A stretch of 64,000 nucleotides of DNA from Viola odorata (GCA_963691705.1 OY829545.1:14521569-14585568), one strand, 5' to 3'; positions 1-13,639 are shown, numbered from the stretch's first letter. Numbers and translations: made by a program. The notes: generated from the sequence alone by a model not told the origin.

Positions 1-213
1 GAACCATATGGTTAGAAGGAAAACAAAGCTGTTCTTAATAACAGAAACATCGAATGGTCTGAAATTTCGTTTTTTATCAACCAAAAAAGAGAGAGAAGAA
101 GAAGTAAGGTTCCATGTCATGTTGAACTGAGCAGATAATTGTGTGGTAATATGTTGCATCTGAATCTGGTTATTAGATGTCATGTAAATATTTCATTAAA
201 GATATAACAGTCA

Positions 214-218
214 GCGGG

Positions 219-261
<43 letters not shown>

Positions 262-286
262 GCGTGTTCGATCCACGCTCACCGCA
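214..286 (+). tRNA. trnF-GAA: tRNA-Phe (GAA)
   Basis: A complete 73-nt cloverleaf can be read here. The acceptor stem GCGGGGA pairs near the 3' end. The anticodon stem TCAGA/TCTGA encloses loop CTGAAGA, with anticodon GAA at 247-249. The internal Pol III promoter is intact: A box TAGCTCAGTTGG (221-232) and B box GTTCGATCC (266-274). There is no intron and no encoded CCA, as expected for a nuclear eukaryotic tRNA gene. A T-rich stretch follows at 287-300 and can act as the Pol III terminator. It decodes UUC/UUU. All stems look intact, so it is probably functional. Confidence 0.96.
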
Positions 287-1018
287 TTTATCAATTTTTT
301 CCTCCTTCTCAATTTAGTCCTTTGACAATTTTCGTTCCTCTTTTTGATCCACAAACAGTATTTTCTGCTTTTCAATTTAATCCATAAACAAGTTTTATTC
401 TCTTTGTGCTCCACAAAGATGAACCTTTTTATCCTCCCTCCTTGTCAACGTAGATCCTCAAATTATACTCAGTTTTCAAATTAGTCCCTAAATTGTTTTC
501 TACGAACTGAATCACCTCTTAATTTTTTTAGATAACGTTCCTCAAATTATACTTTCCATTTTATTTCAAATTAGTACAGTACAAAGTTATAAATTATTTA
601 AGGTGAAGCTGATTCTTCAATATAAATATATATATATTAATTATTATTACAATATTAGGGATTAAATTCACAATTCATGCCATAAAAATCAGTAACGAGC
701 TAAACTATAATCTCATATGCAAGTCTTTAAAATCTTATATGCAAAGCTTATAGTTTGAAATACTAAAAAAAATGAAAATTTAAAATATACATAAAATTTT
801 AAATATTACAAAACCATCACTAAGAACAAAACTTAAGTTATAGTAGATTTCTAGTGACCAATTACGTACTCAAATTTGACATGCTCGTTCTTACGATATC
901 AACATGTGATTGATGTTAGTGTTTTGGTACTCTAATCCATTAGTTATTCATCTTAAACTTTATCTGTTTTCACCCTTTGCTTGCTCCTAATTAACATCAC
1001 GATTATGTATGTGATTAG
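287..1018. other. AT-rich spacer, no gene seen
   Basis: This stretch between the tRNA and the GDSL pseudogene has no convincing coding region. It starts with several C/T-rich segments and then becomes AT-rich. The missing first exon (signal peptide and GDS block) of the downstream lipase pseudogene is not found here. Confidence 0.6.
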
Positions 1019-2882
<1,864 letters not shown>

Positions 2883-3195
2883 AAATTACATTGTATATCT
2901 TTCTAGTTAGTCGAAAATGATACATTGAAATCATTTATTTATGTTCCCGACACATTAAGTCATTATATTCTTACTCCGCTGACACTTGAATCCCTCGTGC
3001 TGATGTGCAATCACCTGATTGGTGAGATAATTCTCTTTTTTTTCCTCTTTTCTGTTAATCAGATGATGGCACATCAACAAGATGGACCTAAAGTGTCACT
3101 GTATTAAAATTAGAGTGACTCAAAGTATCGAAAACGTAAATAGAGAGACTCAATATATCATTTATTGCTAAGTAGAGAAACCTACAGTGTAATTT
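2883..3195. mobile_element. fold-back MITE with long terminal inverted repeats
   Basis: The left arm starts AAATTACATTGTA and the right arm ends TACAGTGTAATTT. Imperfect pairing continues inward for about 140 bp on each side, including GCTGATGTGCAATCACCTGATT opposite AATCAGATGATGGCACATCAAC. Only a short T-rich centre remains unpaired. There is no coding potential. A clear target-site duplication was not found, so the superfamily is unassigned; long fold-back arms are usual in Mutator-like and other MITEs. Confidence 0.7.
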
Positions 3196-3354
3196 AATCA
3201 AAAAGACTTGCAAGAAAGGGGTGCTAGTCTAGGCTTGTAATCTTTCTAGCAATAAATCCAAAAAAAACAAAAGAAAAAGAAAAGGGTATCATGGTGCAAT
3301 GCAATGCAATGCATCAAATAATTGCAAGTTAGATGGGACTATACTCGAAACAAA

Positions 3355-3512
3355 TTGCATATTTGTAAACAAAGTTAAGTACATCATTGAATATGGAACC
3401 CACCATTAGGTCAATGGCTGAGATTGAAAATGATTGCATATTTGTAAACAAAGTTAAGTACATCATTGAATATGGAACCCACCATTAAGTCAATGGTTGA
3501 GATTGAAAATGA
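3355..3512. repeat. 79-bp tandem duplication (2 copies)
   Basis: Two head-to-tail copies, 3355-3433 and 3434-3512, start TTGCATATTTGTAAAC. I see two substitutions between them (TAGGT/TAAGT and GGCTGA/GGTTGA). The duplication is therefore recent relative to the decayed neighbourhood. No function is apparent. Confidence 0.92.
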
Positions 3513-6180
3513 TGGACATGCTTTTTTTGGACATATGGTAGCGCAAATTTTAATTATTGGTTATATTATTACAGTAACACAAATCGAACTGACCAACTAT
3601 TTTATAAAAATGATATACACTTATTAATTAAAATACAATTTTATGTGAAGTTTTTGTGCTAGAAGGGGCGAATTTACAAAACCTTGGTTTAGGAGTGAGT
3701 GTGGAGTGTGGAATTTCTCCATCTGGGTCTTATTTGATCAGAAGAATTTCTTCATCTGGGTTCATTGGTTTGGTGGTGCATGCAATATAATTATGTTTTA
3801 GGGGTGAGACGTGGGCCGTAGTGGGCTTAACTTATTGTTTTCATTGATCTTTACATGACATGTATCGAACTGTCATCAATAGTTTTTCAACATTGAATCT
3901 AACAAACTCAGGGCCAGAAAATATTAAAGAGAAAAAAAAAGAAAACAGCAACGTGGAGAAGGGGTAGTTTTTTAATGAAAAGGTATTCTTAGATTTACTA
4001 AATTAAAATTAATTTTGGCCGCGGCAGATTGAGCTAATTTGAAGGGTTTAGAAGACCATTGTAGATCATGAGTTCAAGTTTTCAGAAAATGTAAAGAATT
4101 AAAACTCTATAATGTGGATTCATAAATCGTAGAAATAAAAATAATACTAGAGGATATATGTCAATGTCATCTGTAACTCTGTATTTTTTATATGGTACAC
4201 TCTACAACTACTTGTATTAATTATTGTATATATAGTAATGTGTGTTACGTGAAACTGCTGTGCTCGCTAGATCTGAACGCCTGCGAAATTCTTTGTTTTT
4301 CTTCCGCTATCGTGTCCATAGACCCATGATGATCAGACCTAATTGCAAAGAAGTAGAAACAATGGTTTGACTGAGAGTATTTGGATTGTGAAATTAAACT
4401 GAAATTTAGAACTAATTGCAGTAAATAAATATGGATTAATTAATGAGAAAAAGGCCTAGTAAGGGAACTAATCTCCTATTCAGAATATCAAGTGGATCAT
4501 AGATTCAATTGACTATTAACAAGCTCTAATAACTTTATTTCTCCTTAGGACTAATTAATTATGGGAGGAATTCCCGCTGATCTATTGTGCTGCTAGCTCG
4601 TCAGATGTATTCCAAATCTACACTTCTTTTACCATTCTCCTTGCCTAAGGGGTGTGCTCACAACAGTGTAGTCAGCTACAAAAGATGTGCAAAAACCGTT
4701 CCTCTACTCCTAAATCATCCTAGCTATCCATAAGTGAAAGATCTACAAAACAGAATAATTAAATTTGGCCCAAATCAGAAAGATTACCAGCCCGAAAAGA
4801 TCATAATTATATCCATAAATGTGCAGTGTACGTATAATATAACAAGAACAAAGTCACTCAGGGAGAGGGTTGGTGTTGCATGTTTCGGCACTCAATCAAC
4901 TAGGATTCTTGCACATTAATGAATTAAAATCTCAGTTTTTGTTGTTGATTTCTCCAATGGATTTAACTAACCGCATGCTTGCCTCCGATTCTACTTGTTT
5001 AGCTTTAAAATTAAGTTGATAAAAATAGCTTTAATTAATATGGTGTTTGGTCAGGGAAAGGTATTTCAACTACCTAGGTGAATAGTATTTTTAAAACCGC
5101 CTAATCCGTAACCATCAATCTTAACATATAATTTTTTTATTGGTTAATGTGAGTGAGTGAATAGAGTGATATAGTACATCGGATGTCGTACAATTACTCT
5201 TGGTTAGGGTGCATGCTTTTAACGTTAAAAATAAATTTTTCTAGTTGCTTATTTTTTAATAAAAGATAAAAACAAATATATTTTAAATATAAATATATTA
5301 TATTTTAAAAATAAAAATAAAAATATTAATTTTTCCCACTAAATTCTATTTTAATAAATAAATAAATTATTTTTAATAGATCTTAATTATTAGTCATGTA
5401 GGCTGAAAAATGACAAATAAAATATAATGGTTCATATATATCTCCTTTTAAAAACAGAAATAAATAAAACTTGCGCACTGATATTTTACAATATTACAAA
5501 TTGTTTATATATAAAAAAACATTTTGTTAAAAAAATCAATAAATTAATGACCATATAGATCATTTTATTTTAATCTTAATAAATTATAGCAAAACATCTT
5601 CTAACCAAATAATTTTCTTACTTTATTTTTAACATAACATAACATAGCGAACTAAACACAGCAGCGGGCCAAACACAAGCAAAAGTGTCTCTAGATTGAA
5701 TATGATGGTATGAAGTATGAAAGGGTTGGTAGATATACCTCTGAATATGAAAGTGATACTCTTTGCAGACCACTTTTAATGGAAAGTTAATTATGATAGA
5801 GCAATTAATGGGATCGCTTTCATTGGATGCAATTTCTTTTCCATATAATTCCATCACCTTTTAACTTTTCTCTTAATTAATTAATAGTTTCGGGTTCCCT
5901 TTCTGTTGTATACAAATGTGTGTATTATTTGTAAATTGTGGTGACTGTATGTGGTGGGTCGAGTACAGATAATGACGACAATTTCAAAAATGATGGCGGC
6001 AATATTTTGAAGGGTAATCAATAGTCTTCCGTGTAGTGTTCTAACGTTTAACTTACCAAAGTTTCCTAGTGCCTCTTTGATCAATCAACACGACAAATTT
6101 GTACAATGCGTGACAAGAAATACAATGAAGTTTTTGTTTTTATTTTTATTATTACCTACCTCATAAAAAGAGGGGGTTTT
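3513..6180. other. gene-poor AT-rich spacer
   Basis: No supportable gene is present. The part around 4250-4930 is less AT-rich and resembles the internal style of the LTR-like relics at 7.9 and 33.5 kb, but I could not find ends. The remainder holds short low-complexity A/T runs only. Confidence 0.45.
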
Positions 6181-6186
6181 AATACG

Positions 6187-6555
6187 TGGAAGTCTTGCAC
6201 TCAAATGATCGTATTAATTTAGGTCGTATATTTATTTTCGGTTCAAATTGGGCTCTTTACTCACCAAAACCTATCATTTTAGACCTTGGACAACTTCGAC
6301 CCTACCCGACCAGCTACATCAGCATGTCACGCCATAATATGATAATGTGGCATGCCACATGGCACGTGACACGTCATCTTCCCGCTGGGTCGACCCGCCC
6401 CTCGGTTTTTATCCGACCTGTACCCCGTCTAAACTAAAAAAAAATGAATTTTTGATATGTGGAGGTCATGCACTCAAATGATCGTAGTAATTTAAGTCAT
6501 TTTTTATTCAATTTGAGTCCTCAACTCACCAAAATCTATCTTCGACTCTGCCCGA
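6187..6555. repeat. direct repeat pair, about 95 bp, 273 bp apart
   Basis: The segment beginning TGGAAGTCTTGCACTCAAATG at 6187 recurs with changes at 6460 (TGGAGGTCATGCACTCAAATG). Similarity extends through ACTCACCAAAA..CTATC. The spacer is GC-richer and contains the palindrome GTGGCATGCCAC (6346-6357) and CACGTGACACGTC. This looks like a degenerate repeat-element remnant of unknown class. Confidence 0.6.
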
Positions 6556-7064
6556 CTAAGGGTGATAAATTCATCCCCATTGCTCGGCCAATTCATTACT
6601 ACACTAGTACTGTCTCACCTATGTAGTAAGTATTTTTTTTTCTTGGGGGTATCCTTTTAATATGGTTCATTTTATTCGATTTATGTAGGGCTATTAATGA
6701 GAAATGACTCTTCACATCTTCAAATTAATTTGATTCTATGGTATAATTAATAAATATAAAGTTAGTCAACAACCGACTTATTAAAGAGAACAGTGACAAA
6801 CTGCCTGAGTTCACTTTAATGAGCAAAATGAGTTGTTGTAGCTCCAATGCACATGCGTAACAAAACAAATCAGTAGTACCACAAACTTATCATCAATGAT
6901 AATATTATTATTAATAATCATTAATACATACGAGATTGCGATTCAACTGTTTAGTTAATGTCGTCTTTAAGATTAAGATATGAATTCAATCACTGATATT
7001 GTAATAATATAATTAATTAATTTTTATATATAATAAAATTAATTAATTTTTTAAAAAAAATATA

Positions 7065-7244
7065 CTTCCTCTGTCTTTAAATAAATGACTCAAATCATTT
7101 TAACATGAATTAAGAAAATAATTGATTTAATTACTCTTAATAACTCTATTAAATATAATCAATTAATATTTATTTTTATTTTTTAATAGATTAAAAATGA
7201 TGAAAATAATAATTATTTAAAAATAAATAAAAGTGGTTTGGGAG
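7065..7244. mobile_element. possible Stowaway-like MITE, decayed
   Basis: The left end CTTCCTCTGTCTTTAAATAAATGAC and the right end, whose reverse complement is CTCCCAAACCACTTTTATTTATTTTTAA, resemble the CTCCCTCCGT termini of Stowaway elements. TA dinucleotides flank both ends (7063-7064, 7245-7246). The interior is AT-rich and noncoding. The ends are degenerate, so the call is tentative. Confidence 0.4.
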
Positions 7245-7929
7245 TATTTTTATAACGAGAGAAAGAGTATTATTTATAATTATATGAATGAATGCAAATT
7301 GGCTAATTAATTACTCCAACTAGGCAAGGCAACTACTCTACTCCACGCGCAAGGAGCTGAATTTGACAATTTATCAAATAATTAAACGGAAACCGTCGAA
7401 TCAACAAACTTTGTCGGACGGAACAAAAAAGGTCGACAACTTGCACTATCATCCACCGTGGCTCACAATTTAGTTATAATCCCATGAACTTTTCATTTTA
7501 TTTGTAAATAGTAAAAAAAAATTGAAATCGGGTCCAATTTTATCGGTCTAATCTCAGATTCGTATAATTTGACGGGTAGAATCGATACTCATTTAACAGT
7601 TTTATTTATTACCGAGATCGACCTGTAATTTCATTTTGTCATCCATATCATCTACGCAAAACGTCAATACACTTTACACGCAAATTTATAAGATACTTTG
7701 TATTTACTATCGAAAACCATTAAATTAAGTAAATGTAAGTTCTTACGAAAATAGAAGTATATGATTAAATGATAACCAAAATTGCAAGCATATTATTATT
7801 GTTAACATATAAAAGAATGGGTTTAATTAATTAAGAATTACTCCGTAAAAACCAATATCATAATTGGTTCAAACTCTATAAAATATCTTGAAAATGATTA
7901 TTACTTGGTACAATTGAGAGGTTATTGAT

Positions 7930-9250
7930 AGGTAGTCGAGACCTTAAAAAATAAATACAACTTAACATTAAATACAAAAGATTGCAAATAATGGTAAGAG
8001 ATTCGATCCACAAAGAATGGATAGGCTTAGAATAAGATAAAAATCAGATTTTAACACTTAAGTCGAATGTGAGATTTTATTTATAACTGAATTAAAAATA
8101 CCAAAAATCAGAAAGGACTCGATTTAACAATCAAGTGTGAAGTGTGTGATCAAACAATTGTGTAAAAGATTCCCTGTAAAGACTCAAGTAAGAGTATGAT
8201 TCATGGTGTTCAATCATTGATGCAAAAGTGTTTGTTTCTGATTTATAGAGTTCCTATAGATTCCAAGTCCCTTATGTCTCTTACTTCCCTCCTGTATCAA
8301 ACTAATTAAAAGAAACATTCGATTAAATAATCCTAATCAATTAACACTTTGTTGGTTAAAGGGTTTACTGAATTGATTGATCCTGATTAGGAAAAAACAA
8401 CTCTTAACTAAGACACCTCGTTTGCCAAGCAGGACTTAATTAAATCACCCACTCTTTTTAGTCTCAAAGAGTTAATACTAAACTGAGATCGTACTATGTG
8501 TCTACTGTATCTTTTTAGCAATGACTACCAAAGCTTAAAAGAATGACCCTAATTGCACAAGTTAAAATCTAGGTTGATCAAGCATAAACCTAACTTGAAC
8601 AATATGACAAGCAATTAAAGAGTTCATGAATGCAATGCACAAACTAATAAGACCAGCTAGATCTCACAAATACATAGAATCATACACCTTTCGATTTTTA
8701 CCGAGAATAAAGAAACTTAGTTAAACCTACAAATGTAGATTAAAGGCATAAAAGTAAATTGCATAAATTAAAACTCCTTGTTTCCAAGGAAGAAGACGAA
8801 GTAGAAAGAGAGAAAAGAAATTCGGAATTTTCTTCCTAAGATAGGTGATGATTTTAGATAATATAATGAGAGATTAAATAGTAGTTTTTTCCTCTTTGAT
8901 TATCTCCGACCAATATTCGAATTCTAAATTTAAAAGCTAATTAAATTGTATCTAATCTAAAGGATTTACAACTAAAGATATGATAAGATCTCTATTTGAA
9001 TTTGAATCGTCTAGAGGTGCACAACTGGTCCTCTTATCCATTTTCACGTCCTAGGCCTAAAAGCTCGGTCCACTATTTTTGGCGGAATCAACTTGGCCAA
9101 CAAAATATTCTTGGGCAAAAAAATAGTCTTAGTCTGGACTTTGAGAAATCTCCATTTCTGCTTTGTGATTCTTCTACCCAAAAGGTCCATAAATTGCTCT
9201 TTTTTTTCAAAATTAACTTGAAGTTCTTTTTCTGCAAAGATAACAGATTA
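7930..9250 (+). mobile_element. LTR-like retroelement relic
   Basis: This block starts AGGTAGTCGAGACC and soon contains AGAGATTCGATCCACAAAGAATGG. A long moderately AT-rich noncoding stretch follows. The same order (GTCGAGTCC, then GAGGTTCGATCCTCAGAGAATAC, then GCTGGTTAAAGAGTTTACTAAATTG) occurs on the minus strand of 33.3-34.8 kb, against CTTTGTTGGTTAAAGGGTTTACTG here. Two copies in opposite orientation suggest dispersed LTRs of one Ty3/gypsy-like or non-autonomous family. Exact ends, polyprotein and target duplication were not found. Confidence 0.4.
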
Positions 9251-9298
9251 TAGCTTCAATTAGTATAATTATCATTCAAAACTCAAGGATTTAAACAA

Positions 9299-10888
9299 TA
9301 ATTAATGGGGACAATAGCATAAAGGCCCCCTGTACTATCGCGAAAAACAGACTCTTTCCTTGTACTAAAAAAAGTGATGAACGAGTCCCTGTACTATCGG
9401 TCAGTAGCAAAAGGACATTTTCTGTTAGTTAGACTAACAGACTATTGAATATTACCTGCTACAACCAGTTGCAAAAAAAAACACTGTTTTTTTCAGGTAA
9501 CAAACTTTTCTTTTCTTTTTTCAAAATTATTTCTCCCTTCCTCTCTATCTGCTCATCATCTTCCCCAAATCTAAGAAAACCCTAAATTTGCTTCTACACA
9601 AAAAAAAACCCATAAATTAAAATCATTTCTTCCTCCCTTCAAATCCAATCAGCTACACCACTGCCAAAACACCACAAAAATCCAATCCCTGCACCAAATT
9701 AAATCTCATCTCTGTACCAAATTAAATCCAATTTGGCACTACCTAATTAATTCTCATCCTCTCAAAAAATCAATTTCGGAAGCCAACCTACCCAGATCTA
9801 TAACAATTTCAGATCTGAGCAACGAGATGAGTCTGTGCAACATCCCTTTCCCTCTTTTACTCCTCCTTATTATCAGCAACTTTCTTCATTTCGACCCACA
9901 TACCAAATCCTTCAAGAATATGGATTCCCACCGGGTCTTCTCCCGCAAGGTGTGACTGGGTACGAGCTGAATAGAGAGACCGACGAGTTCAAGGCACATC
10001 TGAGCCGCGATTGCAAGTATTATATCGAAGGGTATCAGTTGGAGTACAAGCCGACCATTAAGAGGGTCACCAATTTGAAAGGGGTTAAGGTTCATGTCGT
10101 GATTGTGTGGGTTGCTGCGGCGGGCGAACGGGCGGTGGCGTTGGCTTTGTGTGGGGTTGGATTTGGATCCAGTTCCTCTCGACCAAAAAACTATTTAGAA
10201 TTGAGCAGTGTAGGGAAGCGAAGCGAAGAAATAAATCGCTTTCTTTCCCTCCATGATGAAGGTGGGTTTGGCAGAGATGGTGGAAATGGTGGAAATGAAA
10301 ATGGAAAATAAAATGGAAAAAAATGAAAAAGAAAAAGAAAGAAAGAAATTAAGGAATAACAAAATAAGAAATGAAAATGCTGGAAATGTTTCTTTAATTT
10401 TTACATTTTCATATTTTTCTTACTTTTAATTTTTTTTACTGATCTTTTAATTTTTTAATTTTTTTGGAATTTTTAATTTTTTCTGATCTATTAAATTAAT
10501 TATATTATTTTCTGGATTTTTAAAATTAATTATATATTTTTTTTAATTTTAAAATTAATTACAGTATTTTTCTGAATTTTTAAAATTAATTTAATTATTT
10601 TTCTGAATTTTTAAAATTAATTAAATTTTTTTTCTAAATTTTTTAAATTTTTTTCATTTTATTATTTTCCACTTTATTTTAATTTGCAGGTGTAACCGGG
10701 AATGAAAAAATTGGGAACCTGCTGGCCTGGGTCAAAACTAACAGTCAGTTAGGTTGACTGTTAGTTTTGGCCCTTATGTCACTGACCGATAGTACAGGGA
10801 CCCCGTTCATCACTTTTTTTAGTACAGGGGAGAAGTCTGTTTTTCGCGATAGTACAGGGTACCTTTATGTTATTACCCTTAATTAATG
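9299..10888 (+). mobile_element. Pack-MULE (Mutator-like element) with captured DUF538 fragment
   Basis: The element body is 9308-10879 (1,572 bp). It is bounded by perfect 9-bp direct repeats TAATTAATG at 9299-9307 and 10880-10888, the target-site duplication size of the Mutator superfamily. Terminal inverted repeats are about 125 bp: 9308 to about 9435, and about 10753-10879. Both arms carry CTGTACTATCGCGAAAAACAGA and AAAAAAAGTGATGAACG. No transposase is present, so the element is non-autonomous. The interior holds a fragment of a host DUF538 gene (separate entry) and an AT-rich tract with repeats of TTTTAAAATTAATT (10480-10640). Confidence 0.93.
9827..10311 (+). pseudogene. captured DUF538-family gene fragment inside the Pack-MULE
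   Basis: An ATG at 9827 opens a hydrophobic signal-peptide-like stretch (MSLCNIPFPLLLLLIISNFL). The reading then has to shift to the frame holding PTYQILQEYGFPPGLLPQG and TGYELN...YYIEGYQLEYKPTI...LKGVKVHV, which is the core of plant DUF538 proteins (usually about 150-170 residues, secreted, function unknown). The break lies at about 9885-9900. After about 10110 the family similarity fades, although one frame stays open to 10311. Signal peptide followed by DUF538 is the native order, so the element apparently took up a contiguous gene piece that later decayed. An encoded functional protein is unlikely. Confidence 0.8.
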
Positions 10889-12030
10889 TCAAAATATACA
10901 TCCAATAAGTTATCTCTAAATTGTATGTTTTGGTAAAGAATTTTTATAAAAGTTAACATTTTTATTATTTTAAAGAGATAGTTAGTAGCTCAAGCATCTA
11001 CATTAAATTTAGTTATTTTTTAAAACATAAATAGAATTATAGCTAAGATGATTCGAACTCGACTATATTATCTCTATTTTATTAAAAGTATCACTAAGCT
11101 ATAAGTTCATTGGTCGTTATTTTATCGAAAGATTTACATTCCAAGAGTATATAGATTTTTTTTGTTCAACTAAGCTTATATGCGGTTCTCCTCTGCTTCT
11201 CCTTATGTTCATTTAAATCTCCTTGGAGATAGTTCTAGTGTTGCTCTTGCGCACACCACTTAGGCGTAATCGTCTTGTTTTCCTTTTATTTTGATATAAA
11301 AAACAGAGTATACGGATAAATGGATAGATATTTGCATAAATAGAAATTTTAAGTTAAAAAATTTAACTTGAGACCTAATTCTTTTTTAATTTAATAAATA
11401 CTATAGAGCTACAAACTCACTGGAGATAGTTCGGGTCTTGATTTATTTGTTTTATAAAACAACCTTATCGAATAAGGTTATGAGAAAAGAGAGTATTGTT
11501 TTGTGCTTATCAATAAATATTAAGAAAAAAACATTACTTCCTGCCATTTTTAAAAGACACGGCCGACCAAGTACCAATTGATCGGTGAAAGGAAAATAGT
11601 AACTTATCGTTAAAATTTATTCTTCATAGCCTACCATTACTAATTTATTCTTATAATTTATTTGTATTGAATGTTTTAAATTTAAGGGATAAAATAAAAA
11701 ATAAGTACTTGATTATTATAGCAAAAAGAACTATAAAGAGAAGGAGAAGAGATAATTCATCCCGAATTGAACTATCTGAATTAACTTCTCGATAAATATA
11801 TATCATAATAACTCCTCACATAACAGCATGTGAGAAGTTATTCATTGGACAAGTTTACAATTTTTTTTATAAACTATTCAATTTTCAACCCCAATGAGCT
11901 TAGAAGACCTAATTGAGTATAAAATTACATAAATCACCCGAATTTAATTAAAATTTTAAATTTTAAATACACTTATGTAATGATGGATCGATCAAGAAGA
12001 TTGATCAAGAAGATTATTCCACCGTCACTT
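10889..12030. other. AT-rich spacer between Pack-MULE and solo LTR
   Basis: No gene-like reading frame or paired ends were recognised. Scattered short tracts resemble degraded repeat DNA. Confidence 0.5.
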
Positions 12031-13204
12031 ATAATTGATAAACGGCCTAGAGGGGGGGTGAATAGGCAAATAAAATTCTAACACAAATAGTAAGGAAATA
12101 TGAGTGCGGAAATAGAATGTAAAAACACAAGGATATATAGTGGTTCCAATTCCTCAACGAATTGTACTCCACTACCTAAGAGCTTCACCCTTAGGATTTT
12201 CGAATGCAAACCTTGCAATTCACTTGAGTTTTTACCAGTTCAACTCACAACCTTACAATTGGTTTTACCGGGCTCACCAACAACCTTACAAGTAGTTTTC
12301 CAAGGCTCAACTACAACCTATGGTTTTCTAAGGCTCAACCACAACCTATCCAGTAGTTTTCAGTGGCTCAACTACAACCAATGGTTTTTGCAAAGGCTCA
12401 ACCACAACCCAACAAGTAAGATACTCAATATGAGAATTGTTAAATAAGCAACACAAAATTGGTGTACAAATAATCTATATATGATTCAATAATCAACACC
12501 AATAAATGAACAAGAATACCTCAAAGTTACCTCAAGAAGAAACCCAAAACAAGCTGGACAAAGTGACGCAAGAAGGATTGAAATCGTTGTGAAAATACTT
12601 GTGTTTGTAAAAACTGATTTTTGTAAGCTTGTAAAATGTGATTTTGTGTAAAAGGGTTTCTAGTGTTTTCTTGTTGTTCCTTGTTGTTTATAGACTCATC
12701 TAAGATGAGTATATATAGTGTAGAAAGTGCAGAGGTTCGGACATGAGAGTATGGGTTTAAAACTAGCCGTTATAAGTGGAGAAAATAGCTGTTGGCGCGT
12801 TCTCTTGGGCTCTGGCGGCATGCCGCCAGAAACGAAAAGGCTGGGGCGGTATGCCGCTAGCTTCGCTTCGGAATTAATTCAAATAGCCGAGTCTGGCGGT
12901 ATGCCGCCAGGAACAAAATGTCCCATAACTCGAAATATAAAAATCGTTTTCGCGTAAAACCTTTTGAAAACTTTCCTTGAGGTATCTTGAGCATAAATCA
13001 AGTGCTAATTAGAATCATACTTACATGATTAAAGTCCTAATGTACACTTGATCTTCTACCTTGCGATATCTTGATTTGTTGCCTCTTATTTGTTCCATCG
13101 CAAACTACACACACTTTAACTTCAAATTGCATTAGTAATATTAATTAGTTTGTGTGTCTAAAATTATCAAAACAAGAGTGAGTTGCCCTTGGGCTAACAA
13201 TAAT
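12031..13204 (-). mobile_element. solo LTR, Ty1/copia SIRE/Maximus-like
   Basis: The LTR is 12036-13199 (1,164 bp). It is flanked by the 5-bp direct repeat ATAAT (12031-12035 and 13200-13204) and has TG...CA ends. On the minus strand it starts TGTTAGCCCAAGGGCAACTC and soon reads TTGTTTTGATAATT, a start typical of SIRE/Maximus copia LTRs. The other end includes the common plant repeat string CCTAGAGGGGGGGTGAATAG. There is no primer-binding site, polypurine tract or polyprotein on either side, so this is a solo LTR left by recombination. The interior holds about five imperfect repeats built on GGCTCAACYACAACC (12236-12410) and three GC-rich dyads (see findings). Confidence 0.88.
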
Positions 13205-13600
13205 CTCGTAGGTCTGCCTTTATTTAATTTTTTTTAATTTTTTTTAAGAAACTTGTTTTTTTATGGATTTTAACTTAACTGGACGTAATCTGTAGAGTGA
13301 AATGATGATAGTCAACTATTGTCACAAAAAAGAGAGAATAATAAAATAAAACATCGTCACCAACTTAACGTGGCGTGGATCTGCTGCGCCATGAATGATC
13401 CCTGACCTATACTTTCACCATCCAATACCAATCCTCCTCGACCTCGGAATGGCCCATCTACAATCGGACGCGTGTGTGGTCAACCAAAGATAGGATGCAC
13501 AGCCTGAAAATAAAGAAACGATAGCAGCAGATTGAAACCCTGCACACAAAATTTACCTCAGTCCCTCCCTCCCTCCTTCCCTCCAACTCTTCATCACCCA
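13205..13600. promoter_or_regulatory. BOR1 upstream region, pyrimidine-rich patch
   Basis: This is the probable promoter-proximal region of the boron transporter. A C/T-only patch (13561-13583, repeats of CCCTC/CCTCC) lies about 280 bp before the start codon; such Y patches are common near plant transcription starts. A TATAAAT sequence at 13610-13616 is a TATA candidate, but using it would place transcription start near 13640-13645. The transcript 5' end is therefore undecided. Confidence 0.45.
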
Positions 13601-13639
13601 TCAAATTGCTATAAATTTGGAGGTTTCCTTTCCAACGCT

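Noticed and set aside
9835..10311. 158-codon open frame as a real gene
   Set aside because: It begins with GTG, lies wholly inside a MULE, and the native signal peptide is in another frame. It is a captured, frameshifted DUF538 fragment.
12100..12447. 115-codon open frame in the solo LTR
   Set aside because: It is composed of the LTR internal repeats and has no recognised domain.
12812..12910. CRISPR-like spaced palindromes
   Set aside because: Only three dyads, unequal spacing, and a plant LTR context; not a CRISPR array.
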